A stretch of 14,429 bases of DNA from Treponema sp. (GCA_031267115.1 JAIRZS010000360.1:1-14429), one strand, 5' to 3'; positions 6,243-13,748 are shown, counted from the first letter of the stretch. Notes: a model not told the origin generated them from the letters alone. Translations and numbers: made by a program.

Positions 6243-6946
6243 TCCTTAAAGTCGATAAGCTTGCCGTCCATTACGGCGCGATTCAGGCCCTGCGGGGAAT
6301 TTCCTTTGATGTCGAGCAGGGGGAGATCATTACCCTGATCGGTTCCAACGGGGCGGGAAAAACTACCACCCTGCACGGCATTTCCAATATCATCAAAAAG
6401 ACCGGCGGGACCGTGGTTTTTGACGGCCGTGATATTACAGGCCTTTCCCCGGACAGGATCGTCGCGTCCGGCCTTGTCCAGGTTCCGGAAGGCCGGCGTA
6501 TCTTCGCCAACCTTACAGTCAGGGATAACCTTGAAATGGGGGCGTATACCCGCAGGGATCGCGCGGGCGTCAGGCAGGATATGGAGAATGTTTTCAGCAT
6601 ATTCCCCAGGCTCAAAGAACGCGCGCGCCAGATAGCCGGCACCCTTTCCGGCGGCGAGCAGCAGATGCTCGCCATGGGCCGCGCCCTTATGGCCAAGCCC
6701 CGGCTCCTCCTCATGGACGAACCTTCCATGGGGCTTGCGCCCATCCTGGTTGATGAAATTTTTTCCATTATCCGCCGCATTAACGAAGGCGGGACTACGA
6801 TACTGCTGGTTGAGCAGAATGCCTTTAAAGCCCTGGGTATAGCCGGCCGCGCGTACATACTGGAAACAGGCCAGATAGTCAAAACCGGCCCCGCCGCCGA
6901 ACTAATGAAAGACGATTCGGTTAAAACTGCGTATCTGGGCGGGTAA
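6239..6946 (+). CDS. livF: Branched-chain amino-acid ABC transporter ATPase LivF
   Basis: A 235-residue second ATPase of the Liv system. Walker A is GSNGAGKTT (35-43), Gln81 is the Q-loop (VQVPEGRRIF), the signature is LSGGEQQMLAMGRAL (136-150), and Walker B is LLLMDEP (156-162) followed by SMGLAP. At the switch position it has VEQN (191-194) rather than a histidine, a normal trait of LivF, so LivG probably supplies the canonical H-loop. The start is TTG (6239-6241) overlapping the livG stop, with GAGGAG (6225-6230) eight bases before it. Length and homology leave little room for another start. It is the last gene of the transporter core. Confidence 0.94.
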   Translation: MILKVDKLAVHYGAIQALRGISFDVEQGEIITLIGSNGAGKTTTLHGISNIIKKTGGTVVFDGRDITGLSPDRIVASGLVQVPEGRRIFANLTVRDNLEMGAYTRRDRAGVRQDMENVFSIFPRLKERARQIAGTLSGGEQQMLAMGRALMAKPRLLLMDEPSMGLAPILVDEIFSIIRRINEGGTTILLVEQNAFKALGIAGRAYILETGQIVKTGPAAELMKDDSVKTAYLGG

Positions 6947-6995
6947 GGGCTAATTAAAAAATAGATTTTTGGAACCGCAATCCTGAAAAACACGC

Positions 6996-7001
6996 TATAA
7001 T
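6996..7001 (+). promoter_or_regulatory. Weak candidate -10 before the CBS-ACT gene
   Basis: A perfect TATAAT, but with no recognisable -35 at the right distance, and a start point that would fall inside the ribosome site. It might allow separate expression with a very short leader. Read-through from livF, 73 bases upstream and without a clear terminator, is the simpler explanation. Confidence 0.25.
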
Positions 7002-7019
7002 TGGAGAAGGGGGTATGAC

Positions 7020-7664
7020 ATGATAATTCGCCGGGTAATGACCGAAAATCCCGTTTCTATTTCGCCGGATGCGTCGGTAAATGAAGCCCGTTCCCTTATG
7101 GACAAGGAAAAGATAGGGCATTTGCCGGTTTTGGACAGGAGCGGCAAGCTGGTGGGGATTGTGACCCAGAAGGACCTTATAAAGGCCGGGCCTTCTCCCG
7201 CCACCACCCTGGACATTTACGAGATAAGCTACCTGCTCTCGAAACTCAAGGTAGAGAAGGTGATGGAAAAGCATGTGATCACCGTACGCGAGGACGAGGT
7301 AGTGGAGGAAGCCGCCCGGATTATGGCGGACAAGCACATAGGCTGCCTCCCGGTGGTGAAGGGTTCGCTGCTGGTCGGGATCATCACCGATACGGACCTT
7401 TTCCATGTGTTTATCAACGCCTTTGGCGCCCGCAAAAGCGGGATACGGATCGCCATTAATATCCACGAGCGTCCCGGCGAGCTTGCCAGAATTGCCGGGG
7501 CCATCGCTGAGAAGGGCGGGAATATCTTTTCCTACATCTACGCCGACGGGGACGATCCGGGCCATAGCCGCTGTACCATGAAAATTTCGGGCCTCTCCCG
7601 CGCAGATGTTGAATCCATTATCGCTTTCCTGTCCGATGTCGAGCTGGAAGATATCCGCGAATAG
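7020..7664 (+). CDS. CBS-CBS-ACT domain protein (AcuB-like), putative sensor
   Basis: 214 residues, cytoplasmic, without membrane segments. Two CBS motifs span roughly 5-55 (VMTENPVSISP, HLPVLDRSGKLVGIVTQKDL) and 79-131 (VMEKHVITVRE, CLPVV, VGIITDTDL). An ACT domain follows at about 142-210, with the ligand-site signature RPGELARIAGAIAEKGGNI. CBS pairs bind adenine nucleotides and ACT domains bind amino acids, so the protein probably responds to both. No DNA-binding or enzymatic domain is visible. The ATG at 7020 follows GGAGAAGGGGG (7003-7013). Being next to livF on the same strand suggests a link to amino-acid uptake or catabolism, but the target is unknown. The name AcuB reflects domain order only, not a role in acetoin use. 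Confidence 0.85.
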   Translation: MIIRRVMTENPVSISPDASVNEARSLMDKEKIGHLPVLDRSGKLVGIVTQKDLIKAGPSPATTLDIYEISYLLSKLKVEKVMEKHVITVREDEVVEEAARIMADKHIGCLPVVKGSLLVGIITDTDLFHVFINAFGARKSGIRIAINIHERPGELARIAGAIAEKGGNIFSYIYADGDDPGHSRCTMKISGLSRADVESIIAFLSDVELEDIRE

Positions 7665-7687
7665 GCGGCCGCGTATTTTCCTCCCTG

Positions 7688-8278
7688 TTACGAAAAGACC
7701 AGAAATTCTTCCGCAGTGCAGAGGGCGTTGACTTTTTTGTCCAGGCTTTCGACAGGTACCTCTTGCGTAATCTGGCAGGCAAGGCAGTAGCCGGCGGCGT
7801 AATAAACGGCGCGTTTTGAATCGAGGTCCGCGAAAAATTTGTCGTAAAAGCCGCCGCCCCGGCCCATGCGCCCGCCGGATCGGTCAAAGGCAAGGCCCGG
7901 GGTGACGACGAGGAAAGGATCTGCGCCCTGAGCGTCGAAAAGCCGTCCGCCGCCGCATTCCCCAGGCTCCCTAATTCCGAAGGCGCCTTCGGCCCAGGGG
8001 CCTTCAGGCGAATCCACGCGGTAGAAACGCATGATATTCCCCCCGACTTTGGGGAAGTACATTTCCCTTCCGTCACGGAACGCGCGATCGATAAGGGGCC
8101 GCATCGCGATTTCCCCGGCCATGGAACAGTAAAGCAGTACCCTGCGGGAATTGTTCCACATGCCTGTTTCCGCAAGCCGCTTTGCCGCCTGTTCGCCTTC
8201 AACGGCAAATTGGCCCGCGGGGAGGGCGGCGAGCAGGGCCTTCATTGTTTTGCGCAGTTCTTTTTTGCTTTGCGTAAT
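7688..8278 (-). CDS. 5-formyltetrahydrofolate cyclo-ligase, likely non-AUG start
   Basis: A cytoplasmic enzyme (also called methenyl-THF synthetase) converting 5-formyl-THF plus ATP to 5,10-methenyl-THF. The diagnostic block PGLAFDRSGGRMGRGGGFYD lies near residues 116-135, counted from the ATG at 8245. Around it are YCSMAGEIAMRPLI and MYFPKV, also typical. The only standard start (ATG 8243-8245) omits the conserved N-terminal helix. Codons upstream read TQSKKELRKT and join smoothly to MKALLAALP, matching the family's KxxLR pattern, before a stop at 8291-8293. I therefore extend to the ATT at 8276-8278, which has GGAG four bases upstream, giving about 196 residues. The conservative alternative is 7688-8245 (185 residues). 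Last gene of the leftward operon, 52 bases after the second permease. Confidence 0.88.
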   Translation of the reverse strand: MTQSKKELRKTMKALLAALPAGQFAVEGEQAAKRLAETGMWNNSRRVLLYCSMAGEIAMRPLIDRAFRDGREMYFPKVGGNIMRFYRVDSPEGPWAEGAFGIREPGECGGGRLFDAQGADPFLVVTPGLAFDRSGGRMGRGGGFYDKFFADLDSKRAVYYAAGYCLACQITQEVPVESLDKKVNALCTAEEFLVFS

Positions 8279-8330
8279 ATCACTCCAAATTCAAGTATCC
8301 TGTAATAAGCCCCGCCGTCTTTCCGGAAAA

Positions 8331-9299
8331 CTACCGCTTGCCTTTGTCAAAGAATTCTCCCAAAGCCCTTGGGGGGCGGTTGTGTTTGGAGAAGAAGATG
8401 AGCAGCAGCAGAGTCAGCACATAGGGCAGGACCAGAAGCAGATCGGAAAAACTGCTTGACATGCCTAGGAAAAGGCAGAGCTGGTAGCCCGACGACTTGG
8501 CAAAACCGAAGAAAAGGCAGACCGCGAAGGTGGGCAGTATTTTCCAGTTACCGAATATCAGCGCCGCGATTGACAGGTATCCGTAACCCATATAAATGGA
8601 AGGGGAGAAGGTGGCGGAAATCGAATAGGCGAGGAATATCCCCCCAAGGCCCGACAGCGCCCCGCAGATCATGACCGCGCCCAGACGGGTCTTTGCCACA
8701 TCGCCGCCGGCCGCGTCAAGGCTTGCGGGGTTTTCCCCGCAGGAACGCAGCCTGAGTCCGTAGGGCGTCCTGTAAAGCAGATACCAGGCGATAAAGGCTA
8801 TTACCAGTATTACTATTTCAAAGGGGTACATATTTTTGAAGAGGCCGCCCAGGACAGGTATGCGTGAAAGCACGGGCACGGTGAAACGGCCGGCAACGCC
8901 TATCTGGAATTTGTTGGACGCTTCCCCGGTAAGGCCCAGGTTTATGATGCTGGTAAAAAAAGTGGTAAGCGCGACGGCAAGGGTGTTGACTACCGCGCCG
9001 CTTATTACCTGCTGCGCGCGGAACTTGACGCAGAGGGCCGCGTGGATCAGGGAAAAGGCGAGGCCGCCCGCCATAGAAGCGGCCATTGCTATGTAGATTA
9101 TCCAGGGGGAAGCGCTCCCGGCGCCGCCCGTCTTCACGGCGCAAAGTATCGCCACTGCCGAGCCGGTAAAGGCGCCGAATCCCTGGAGGCCTTCCAGGGC
9201 CAGCATGGTAACGCCGCTCCTTTCACAGTAGATCCCCCCTATTGCCATGACGAGCAGGGGCATCGCGAAGGAAAGGCCGTCAATCATGATCATGTCCAT
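8331..9299 (-). CDS. BMP-type nucleoside ABC transporter permease (second subunit)
   Basis: About 322 residues, very hydrophobic, of the BPD_transp_2 permease family found in BMP/nucleoside importers (NupC/YufQ-like). Near the N-terminus it has MAIGGIYCERSGVTMLALEG, a variant of the usual SERAGVVNIGLEG. Further on is the ATPase-contact region YGLRLRSCGENPASLDAAGGDV, followed by LSGLGGIFLAYS. About eight membrane segments are visible. Of ATGs at 9299, 9293 and 9287, I prefer 9299 because GGAG lies eight bases upstream; 9293 would give an exact ATGA overlap with the previous gene. A TTG-free extension to 9350 has no family support. Forms the membrane channel with the adjacent permease. Confidence 0.9.
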   Translation of the reverse strand: MDMIMIDGLSFAMPLLVMAIGGIYCERSGVTMLALEGLQGFGAFTGSAVAILCAVKTGGAGSASPWIIYIAMAASMAGGLAFSLIHAALCVKFRAQQVISGAVVNTLAVALTTFFTSIINLGLTGEASNKFQIGVAGRFTVPVLSRIPVLGGLFKNMYPFEIVILVIAFIAWYLLYRTPYGLRLRSCGENPASLDAAGGDVAKTRLGAVMICGALSGLGGIFLAYSISATFSPSIYMGYGYLSIAALIFGNWKILPTFAVCLFFGFAKSSGYQLCLFLGMSSSFSDLLLVLPYVLTLLLLIFFSKHNRPPRALGEFFDKGKR

Positions 9300-10456
9300 G
9301 TGCTTTTCTCCAGGCGGGACTTGGCGAAGTAGCGGATATACCCGTTGCATGCGCTGAAGAGCAGCAGGAAGCCGATGATAACGCTGGCGATCTCTTTGGG
9401 GACGCCGACGGTAGAACTCATGTACACGCTGCCCCTCTGAAAAACCGTTACCAGTATGGACGCGAAGACCGAACCCGCCGGGCTGGTATTGCCCAGGAGG
9501 GCGACCGCTATCGCGTCAAAACCCATGTCCGGCAGGGCCTTGGGAACAATGTTGTTGTAGTAGCCAAGGTAATAGCAGACTCCGGCAAGGCCCGCAAGCG
9601 CGCCGGAAAACAGCATGGCAAGGACTATGCAGCGCCCTTCTTTGATGCCCGCGTAACGCGCGGCGTCCCGGTTCATTCCCACGGCCTTTAATTCAAGCCC
9701 CAATGTGGTCCTGTCCAGGATAAAGCGGATAATCAGAACCGAAGCCAGGGCGATCAGTATGCCCAAGGGCAGGGTAGGGCGGAGCCTTCCCAGAGCGAGG
9801 CCGGTAAGGGTGAGCCGGGAAGAAGGCGAACAGATCCTGGAGGCGCGGGTTATGGGATCTACAAAGTATGAGTTGATATAAAAACCTGTTACATAGTTGA
9901 TAATGTAATTGAACATGATGGTGGATACTACTTCGTGGATATTGAAGCGGGACTTAAGCCAGCCGGCCAAAGATCCCAAAAGTGCGCCCGCGCCTATGCC
10001 GATGAGTACTACCAGAGGCCGGGCGATTATTCCGGGCAGGCCGCTGTAACCCACCGTCACCAAGGCGAGAAAACCGGAGGCCAGCATCTGCCCGGCTATG
10101 CCTATGTTGAACATCCCCGCCCTGAGCGCGACCACCATGCCCAGCGAAGCGAGGAGCATGGGGGCCATGATCCCCAGGAAGGAAAGGAGATCGGTCGCCA
10201 TATTCTGGCCCCCGGCATAGGAAGGCCGGGGCAGGAACCCGCTACCCTTTAAGAACGCCGCCAGGGCGGCAAGGGGATTCTTCCCCATGGCAAGCAATAG
10301 TACCGCCGCTGCGGCAAGGGAAAGGGCAATGGAAAAGGCCGGTATTGCCCAGACGCTGGTCCTGTCTTCCCCCAGGAGGCGCAGAATCAGGGGGAAGGGC
10401 CGGCTGCGGTTTGCGGGCCGGGCCTGTCCGGCGGAACCGCCGGTATCCGCGCTCAT
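9290..10456 (-). CDS. BMP-type nucleoside ABC transporter permease (first subunit)
   Basis: 388 residues, BPD_transp_2 family, NupB/YufP-like. The N-terminal 35 residues are polar and basic, then come a membrane helix (about 36-57) and a periplasmic stretch. The family motif GMFNIGIAGQMLASG is at 114-128, and FNIHEVVSTIMFNYI follows. The ATPase-contact loop is TTLGLELKAVGMNRDAARYAGI, and a GFDAIAVALLGNTSPAG segment comes near the end. The ATG overlaps the stop of the ATPase gene (ATGA), and its own TGA overlaps the start of the second permease, so the three are translationally coupled. The GNTSPAG and NIG motifs separate it from simple-sugar permeases of the RbsC type. The substrate cannot be read from the permease alone. 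Confidence 0.92.
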   Translation of the reverse strand: MSADTGGSAGQARPANRSRPFPLILRLLGEDRTSVWAIPAFSIALSLAAAAVLLLAMGKNPLAALAAFLKGSGFLPRPSYAGGQNMATDLLSFLGIMAPMLLASLGMVVALRAGMFNIGIAGQMLASGFLALVTVGYSGLPGIIARPLVVLIGIGAGALLGSLAGWLKSRFNIHEVVSTIMFNYIINYVTGFYINSYFVDPITRASRICSPSSRLTLTGLALGRLRPTLPLGILIALASVLIIRFILDRTTLGLELKAVGMNRDAARYAGIKEGRCIVLAMLFSGALAGLAGVCYYLGYYNNIVPKALPDMGFDAIAVALLGNTSPAGSVFASILVTVFQRGSVYMSSTVGVPKEIASVIIGFLLLFSACNGYIRYFAKSRLEKSTWT

Positions 10457-11988
10457 CCGGTAACCCCCATCATATACTCCCCCACCTCGTTGGCGGAAAG
10501 TTCTTTGGCCGGGGCGGTCCGAAGGAGCTTCCCGTTATAGATGACGCCGATGGTATCGGCCAGCTTCATAACCTCGTCCAGTTCCAGGGAGATAAGCAGA
10601 ATCGCCTTTCCCCTGTCCCGCTCGTCAAGGATCTGTTTCCTGATATTCCCGATAGCGCCTATATCCAGGCCCCTTGTCGGCTGGACAAATATCAGCAGTT
10701 CCGCGTCCAGGGAAATCTCCCGGGCCACAATCGCCTTCTGCTGGTTTCCGCCGCTCATGGCGCGGGTGATGGTTTTTACCCCTTCCCCGCTCCGTATGTC
10801 GTAACGTTCGATCAGGCGGCCGGCGAAATTCCCGAATTCCTCAGGCCGGAGCACCCCCCCTGCGGAAAACGGGACGCGGTAATAGGTTTTAACGGCAAGG
10901 TTGTTTTCCAGGGTAAAATCCAGGATGATCCCGTACTTCTGCCTGTCCTCGGGAATATAGGCAATGCCCTTTTCGATCCTGCCCCGTATGGACGCGTGGG
11001 TAATATCCTCGCCTTTAAGGCGTATATGCCCCCGGGCGGGTTTGGCCAGGCCCGCCACCGCGTCGGCTATCTCCACCTGCCCGTTCCCCGAAACCCCGGC
11101 TATGGCAAAGATCTCCCCGCCCCGGACGGAGAAAGAAACGTCCTTTACCACATCGAAATGGTTCTCGTTACGGACCGTAAGCCCTTCTACCTCAAGTACC
11201 GTGCCCCGGTAGCGGGGCGGTGTTTTTTCCCGTTCGAAGGACACTTCCCGCCCTACCATGAGGTTCGCCATTTCCTGGGCGGAAGCCTCGCCCACGTTCA
11301 GCACTTTGACAAGCTTCCCCCTGCGGAGTATGGCGCAGCGGTCCGCTATCCGCTTTATCTCCTCAAGCTTATGGGTAATCAGAATAATCGTTTTGCCTTT
11401 GTTCCGCAGTTCCCCCATTATCTTGAGCAGAAATTCTATTTCCTGCGGGGTCAGTACCGCGGTAGGCTCGTCGAAGATCAGTATCTCCGCGTCCCGGTAG
11501 AGCATCTTGAGAATTTCAACCCGCTGCTGCGTGGAGACATTTACTTTTTCTATAGGCAGGCCGGGGTTGACTTCCAGCCCGTAGTTTTTGGAAAGTTCCA
11601 GAATCCGCCTTGAGGCGGCCTTTATGTCAATGCACGGGAAGACGCCTAAGGCTTTTTTTACCGGCTCGATCCCCAGGATTATATTTTCCGCGATAGTGTA
11701 ATTCGGGACCAGGCGGAAATGCTGGTGTACCATGCCGATATTAAGGGCGGCCGCCTCGTTTGAAGACGACAGCGACACTTTCCGCCCCCGGACAATAATC
11801 TCGCCTTCGTCAGGCTCGTACATGCCGAAGAGCATGCTCATAAGGGTGGATTTTCCCGCCCCGTTTTCGCCGAGAAAGGCAAATATCTCCCCCCGCCTTA
11901 TCCCGATGGAAATATCGTCATTGGCGGTAATGCCCGGGAAGCGTTTGGTGATATGCCGCATTTCAACGATGTATCCGGTATCTTCCAT
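10453..11988 (-). CDS. BMP-type nucleoside ABC transporter, double-domain ATPase
   Basis: 511 residues with two ABC domains in tandem, as in NupO/YufO and RbsA-like importers. Domain 1 has Walker A GENGAGKST (40-48), Q-loop in MVHQHFRLVPNYT, signature VSTQQRVEIL (151-160), Walker B EILIFDEP and switch THKL. Domain 2 has a degenerate Walker A, GVSGNGQVE (298-306, no Lys-Ser/Thr), an intact signature MSGGNQQK (411-418), and LLIFVQPTRGLD at Walker B with Gln in place of the catalytic Glu. Such asymmetry, one active and one degenerate site, is usual in this family. The ATG at 11988 has GGGAGG about a dozen bases upstream, rather far. It follows the binding-protein gene by 49 bases and overlaps the first permease. 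Confidence 0.94.
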   Translation of the reverse strand: MEDTGYIVEMRHITKRFPGITANDDISIGIRRGEIFAFLGENGAGKSTLMSMLFGMYEPDEGEIIVRGRKVSLSSSNEAAALNIGMVHQHFRLVPNYTIAENIILGIEPVKKALGVFPCIDIKAASRRILELSKNYGLEVNPGLPIEKVNVSTQQRVEILKMLYRDAEILIFDEPTAVLTPQEIEFLLKIMGELRNKGKTIILITHKLEEIKRIADRCAILRRGKLVKVLNVGEASAQEMANLMVGREVSFEREKTPPRYRGTVLEVEGLTVRNENHFDVVKDVSFSVRGGEIFAIAGVSGNGQVEIADAVAGLAKPARGHIRLKGEDITHASIRGRIEKGIAYIPEDRQKYGIILDFTLENNLAVKTYYRVPFSAGGVLRPEEFGNFAGRLIERYDIRSGEGVKTITRAMSGGNQQKAIVAREISLDAELLIFVQPTRGLDIGAIGNIRKQILDERDRGKAILLISLELDEVMKLADTIGVIYNGKLLRTAPAKELSANEVGEYMMGVTG

Positions 11989-12037
11989 CGCGTGCTGCCG
12001 CCTCCCGGTTTATAATGCGTATAACGCGGGGCCGCTG

Positions 12038-13162
12038 TTAAAGGCCGGGGAAATTCGACGGGCTGTGGCCGTTAAAGTTGGCCGCCGGGACTATCTTCCC
12101 CGCCTTAAGCTGGCTGTAGGCTTCCTCCAGCCTGGCAAGGGAGTTGGCGGAAAGCTGCTGCCGGCCGGGGGCGCTCACATATCCGGTAGAATCCGTGGAG
12201 GCGCCCAGAAGGGCGTTCTGGCCCCTGAATGTGCCGTCTTTGATGGACTGGAGCTGCCGGGTTATGTTGAGGTGCATAACCTTAAGGACCGAGGTAAGCA
12301 CCACATTCCTGCCGCCCGTTCTGCCGTCGTCCCACTGGTCCACGTCAACGCCGATAACGTAGATCCCGTTCGCCTCCTTGGCCGCGGTAAAAGCCCCGTT
12401 GCCGGAAGCGCCGGCGGCTACGAAGACCACGTCGGCCCCCTGGGCGATAAGGGCGGTGCATATTACCTTGCCGGTAGCTTCGTCGGCAAAGTTGCCCACG
12501 TAGTTGCCCCCGATAGCCTTGCCGGTTACATCGGTACCCGCGTAAGAGGGAAGGTTGACAAGCTGGGCGTTTGTCCCGTAGTACTTGTTCGCGTAGGCGA
12601 TTCCGGATTCAAAACCGAACTGGTAGTTTACTACGGAGGGGAAGGCCATGCCGCCGATAAATGCGACCTTGCCGGACTTGGTTTCCAGCGCGGCCGCCAC
12701 GCCCGCGAAAAAGCCGCTTTCTTCCTCGTGGAAAACCATGGCGTAAATATTGGGAAGCTCGACCTCTTTGCCCGCCGCGTCCGTGGGGTTGGAGTCGACC
12801 AGGATCACTTTCCGGTCCGGATTGTCCTGCATCAGGGCGCCCACCGGGGCAAATTCAAAACCAGGGAGGATCAGCACGTCGTAATCGGCGATAATGTTCC
12901 CCGCAGCGTCCAGCACCTTGGCCATGTCCGGTTCCTTGACCGGGGTAACCGTGGCTTCCGGGTTGGCTTTGATAAAGTCCAGAATGCCGTTGTAACAGTC
13001 CTGGCCAAAAGAGCCGTCGTCAACCCCTGATGTTGTGAGGATGCCGACCTTGAGGCCCGCCGCCGCGGCGGTTTTGGTATCCTTGCCGCCGCCCGCGTAC
13101 AGGGGCGAAAGAAGGGCCGCCGCAAGAACAGAGACGCCCGCCATTTTCAGAATAGTTTTCAT
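12038..13162 (-). CDS. BMP-family nucleoside-type substrate-binding protein
   Basis: 374 residues of the BMP/PnrA (TmpC) family of periplasmic nucleoside receptors. The signal peptide probably ends after Ala23 (LYA|GGG), and there is no lipobox cysteine, unlike the Treponema pallidum lipoprotein PnrA. Family motifs in order are GVDDGSFGQDCYNGI (46-60), LVDSN (121-125), FHEEESGFFAGVAAAL (144-159), AAGASGNG (249-256), GVDVDQWDD (271-279) and NVVLTSVLK (286-294). In PnrA the equivalent Asp and Lys positions contact the ribose, which favours a nucleoside ligand; riboflavin-binding relatives (RfuA) remain possible. The start is well defined, with AAAAGGAG (13171-13178) eight bases before the ATG. 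First gene of the transporter, behind its own promoter with a dyad in the spacer. Confidence 0.92.
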   Translation of the reverse strand: MKTILKMAGVSVLAAALLSPLYAGGGKDTKTAAAAGLKVGILTTSGVDDGSFGQDCYNGILDFIKANPEATVTPVKEPDMAKVLDAAGNIIADYDVLILPGFEFAPVGALMQDNPDRKVILVDSNPTDAAGKEVELPNIYAMVFHEEESGFFAGVAAALETKSGKVAFIGGMAFPSVVNYQFGFESGIAYANKYYGTNAQLVNLPSYAGTDVTGKAIGGNYVGNFADEATGKVICTALIAQGADVVFVAAGASGNGAFTAAKEANGIYVIGVDVDQWDDGRTGGRNVVLTSVLKVMHLNITRQLQSIKDGTFRGQNALLGASTDSTGYVSAPGRQQLSANSLARLEEAYSQLKAGKIVPAANFNGHSPSNFPGL

Positions 13163-13182
13163 TTTTATATCTCCTTTTGAAT

Positions 13183-13211
13183 TTTATACACGATCCGGCG
13201 GATCGATTCAA
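13183..13211 (-). promoter_or_regulatory. Candidate BMP operon promoter with dyad in its spacer
   Basis: On the minus strand, TTGAAT (13211-13206) and TATAAA (13188-13183) are 17 bases apart. The spacer holds a perfect dyad, CGATCCG-G-CGGATCG on the plus strand (13191-13205). The -35 overlaps the cupin stop codon. A symmetric site between the boxes is where many repressors, and MerR-type activators, bind. The dyad lacks a T-run, so it does not look like a terminator for the cupin gene. Confidence 0.5.
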
Positions 13212-13666
13212 TACAGGGAGAAATCCTGCCAGTGGAAACCCGGGGAAACAACGCAGGAGGCCAGCGCGAAACCCCCGCTATGGATAACGGCGCTTTGCCA
13301 GATTTCCGGGGCTACCACGGCCTGAAAGCCCGCGCTTTCCGCAATGCCCGGCCCAAGGAGGCGGGTCTCTTCTATATTGGGGGAAGCGCCCCTGCCGCCG
13401 AGTCGCAGTTCCAGGATGCCCCCGGCGTGCCATAGCCATATTTCGGCGGAACGGACCCTGTGCCAGGCGGAGATCTCCCCTTCCCGGAGCAGGAAGTAAA
13501 TGGAAGTACACGCCGGGCGCGGGCCCCCGTATCCGGCGGGCAGGGCGTTTTGCGGAATTTCAAGACCGGCCCGCCAGATTTCCCGGTACCAGCCGCCTTC
13601 CGTGTGGGGCGCGAGGCCCAGCCTTTCAATCCAGAAATCCGCCCCGTCCTTCCCGCCCGTATTCAT
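13208..13666 (-). CDS. Cupin superfamily protein, DUF985 (YML079w-like)
   Basis: 152 residues, close to the usual length of this single-domain cupin family. Signature segments are LAPHTEGGWYRE (18-29), SIYFLL (55-60), SAWHRVRSAEIWLWHAG (66-82), VVAPEIWQSA (117-126) and the C-terminal SPGFHWQDF (141-149). His69, Glu75 and His80 lie in the strand region where cupins place metal or sugar-binding side chains. Structures of relatives resemble nucleotide-sugar epimerases, but no reaction is established for the family, and I assign none. The ATG follows an AAAGGGGG ribosome site. Same direction as the BMP genes and 45 bases ahead of the first, so it may feed transcription into them. Confidence 0.85.
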   Translation of the reverse strand: MNTGGKDGADFWIERLGLAPHTEGGWYREIWRAGLEIPQNALPAGYGGPRPACTSIYFLLREGEISAWHRVRSAEIWLWHAGGILELRLGGRGASPNIEETRLLGPGIAESAGFQAVVAPEIWQSAVIHSGGFALASCVVSPGFHWQDFSLY

Positions 13667-13712
13667 AAAACCCCCTTTCCTTTTCCGCCGGAATTCAAAA
13701 CCCGCGATTTAA

Positions 13713-13721
13713 ATTATAACA
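13713..13721 (-). promoter_or_regulatory. Extended -10 promoter of the cupin gene
   Basis: On the minus strand the sequence reads TGTTATAAT, a TGn extended -10 with a perfect TATAAT (13718-13713). No good -35 is present, as is common for extended -10 promoters. The start point would be near 13706, leaving a leader of about 40 bases. A terminator hairpin abuts it upstream. Confidence 0.5.
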
Positions 13722-13748
13722 AAAAAGCGCCGGACGCCATAGGCGCTT
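13721..13748 (-). terminator. Terminator hairpin just upstream of the cupin promoter
   Basis: On the minus strand, AAGCGCC (13748-13742) pairs with GGCGCTT (13731-13725) over a ten-base loop and runs into a stretch of Ts ending at 13721. It would stop transcripts entering from the right and so insulate the cupin promoter. On the plus strand the tail is only TTATTT, a poorer terminator. Confidence 0.5.

Noticed and set aside
10345..11613. Long plus-strand open frame (422 codons) opposite the ATPase and permease genes
   Set aside because: It is antisense to secure ABC ATPase motifs, has no family-like motifs and no ribosome site; GC-rich genes often leave such open frames on the other strand.
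11732..13030. Plus-strand open frame of 432 codons opposite the BMP binding protein
   Set aside because: It is the mirror of well-supported BMP and ATPase genes, with low-complexity Gly/Val/His composition and no recognisable domain.
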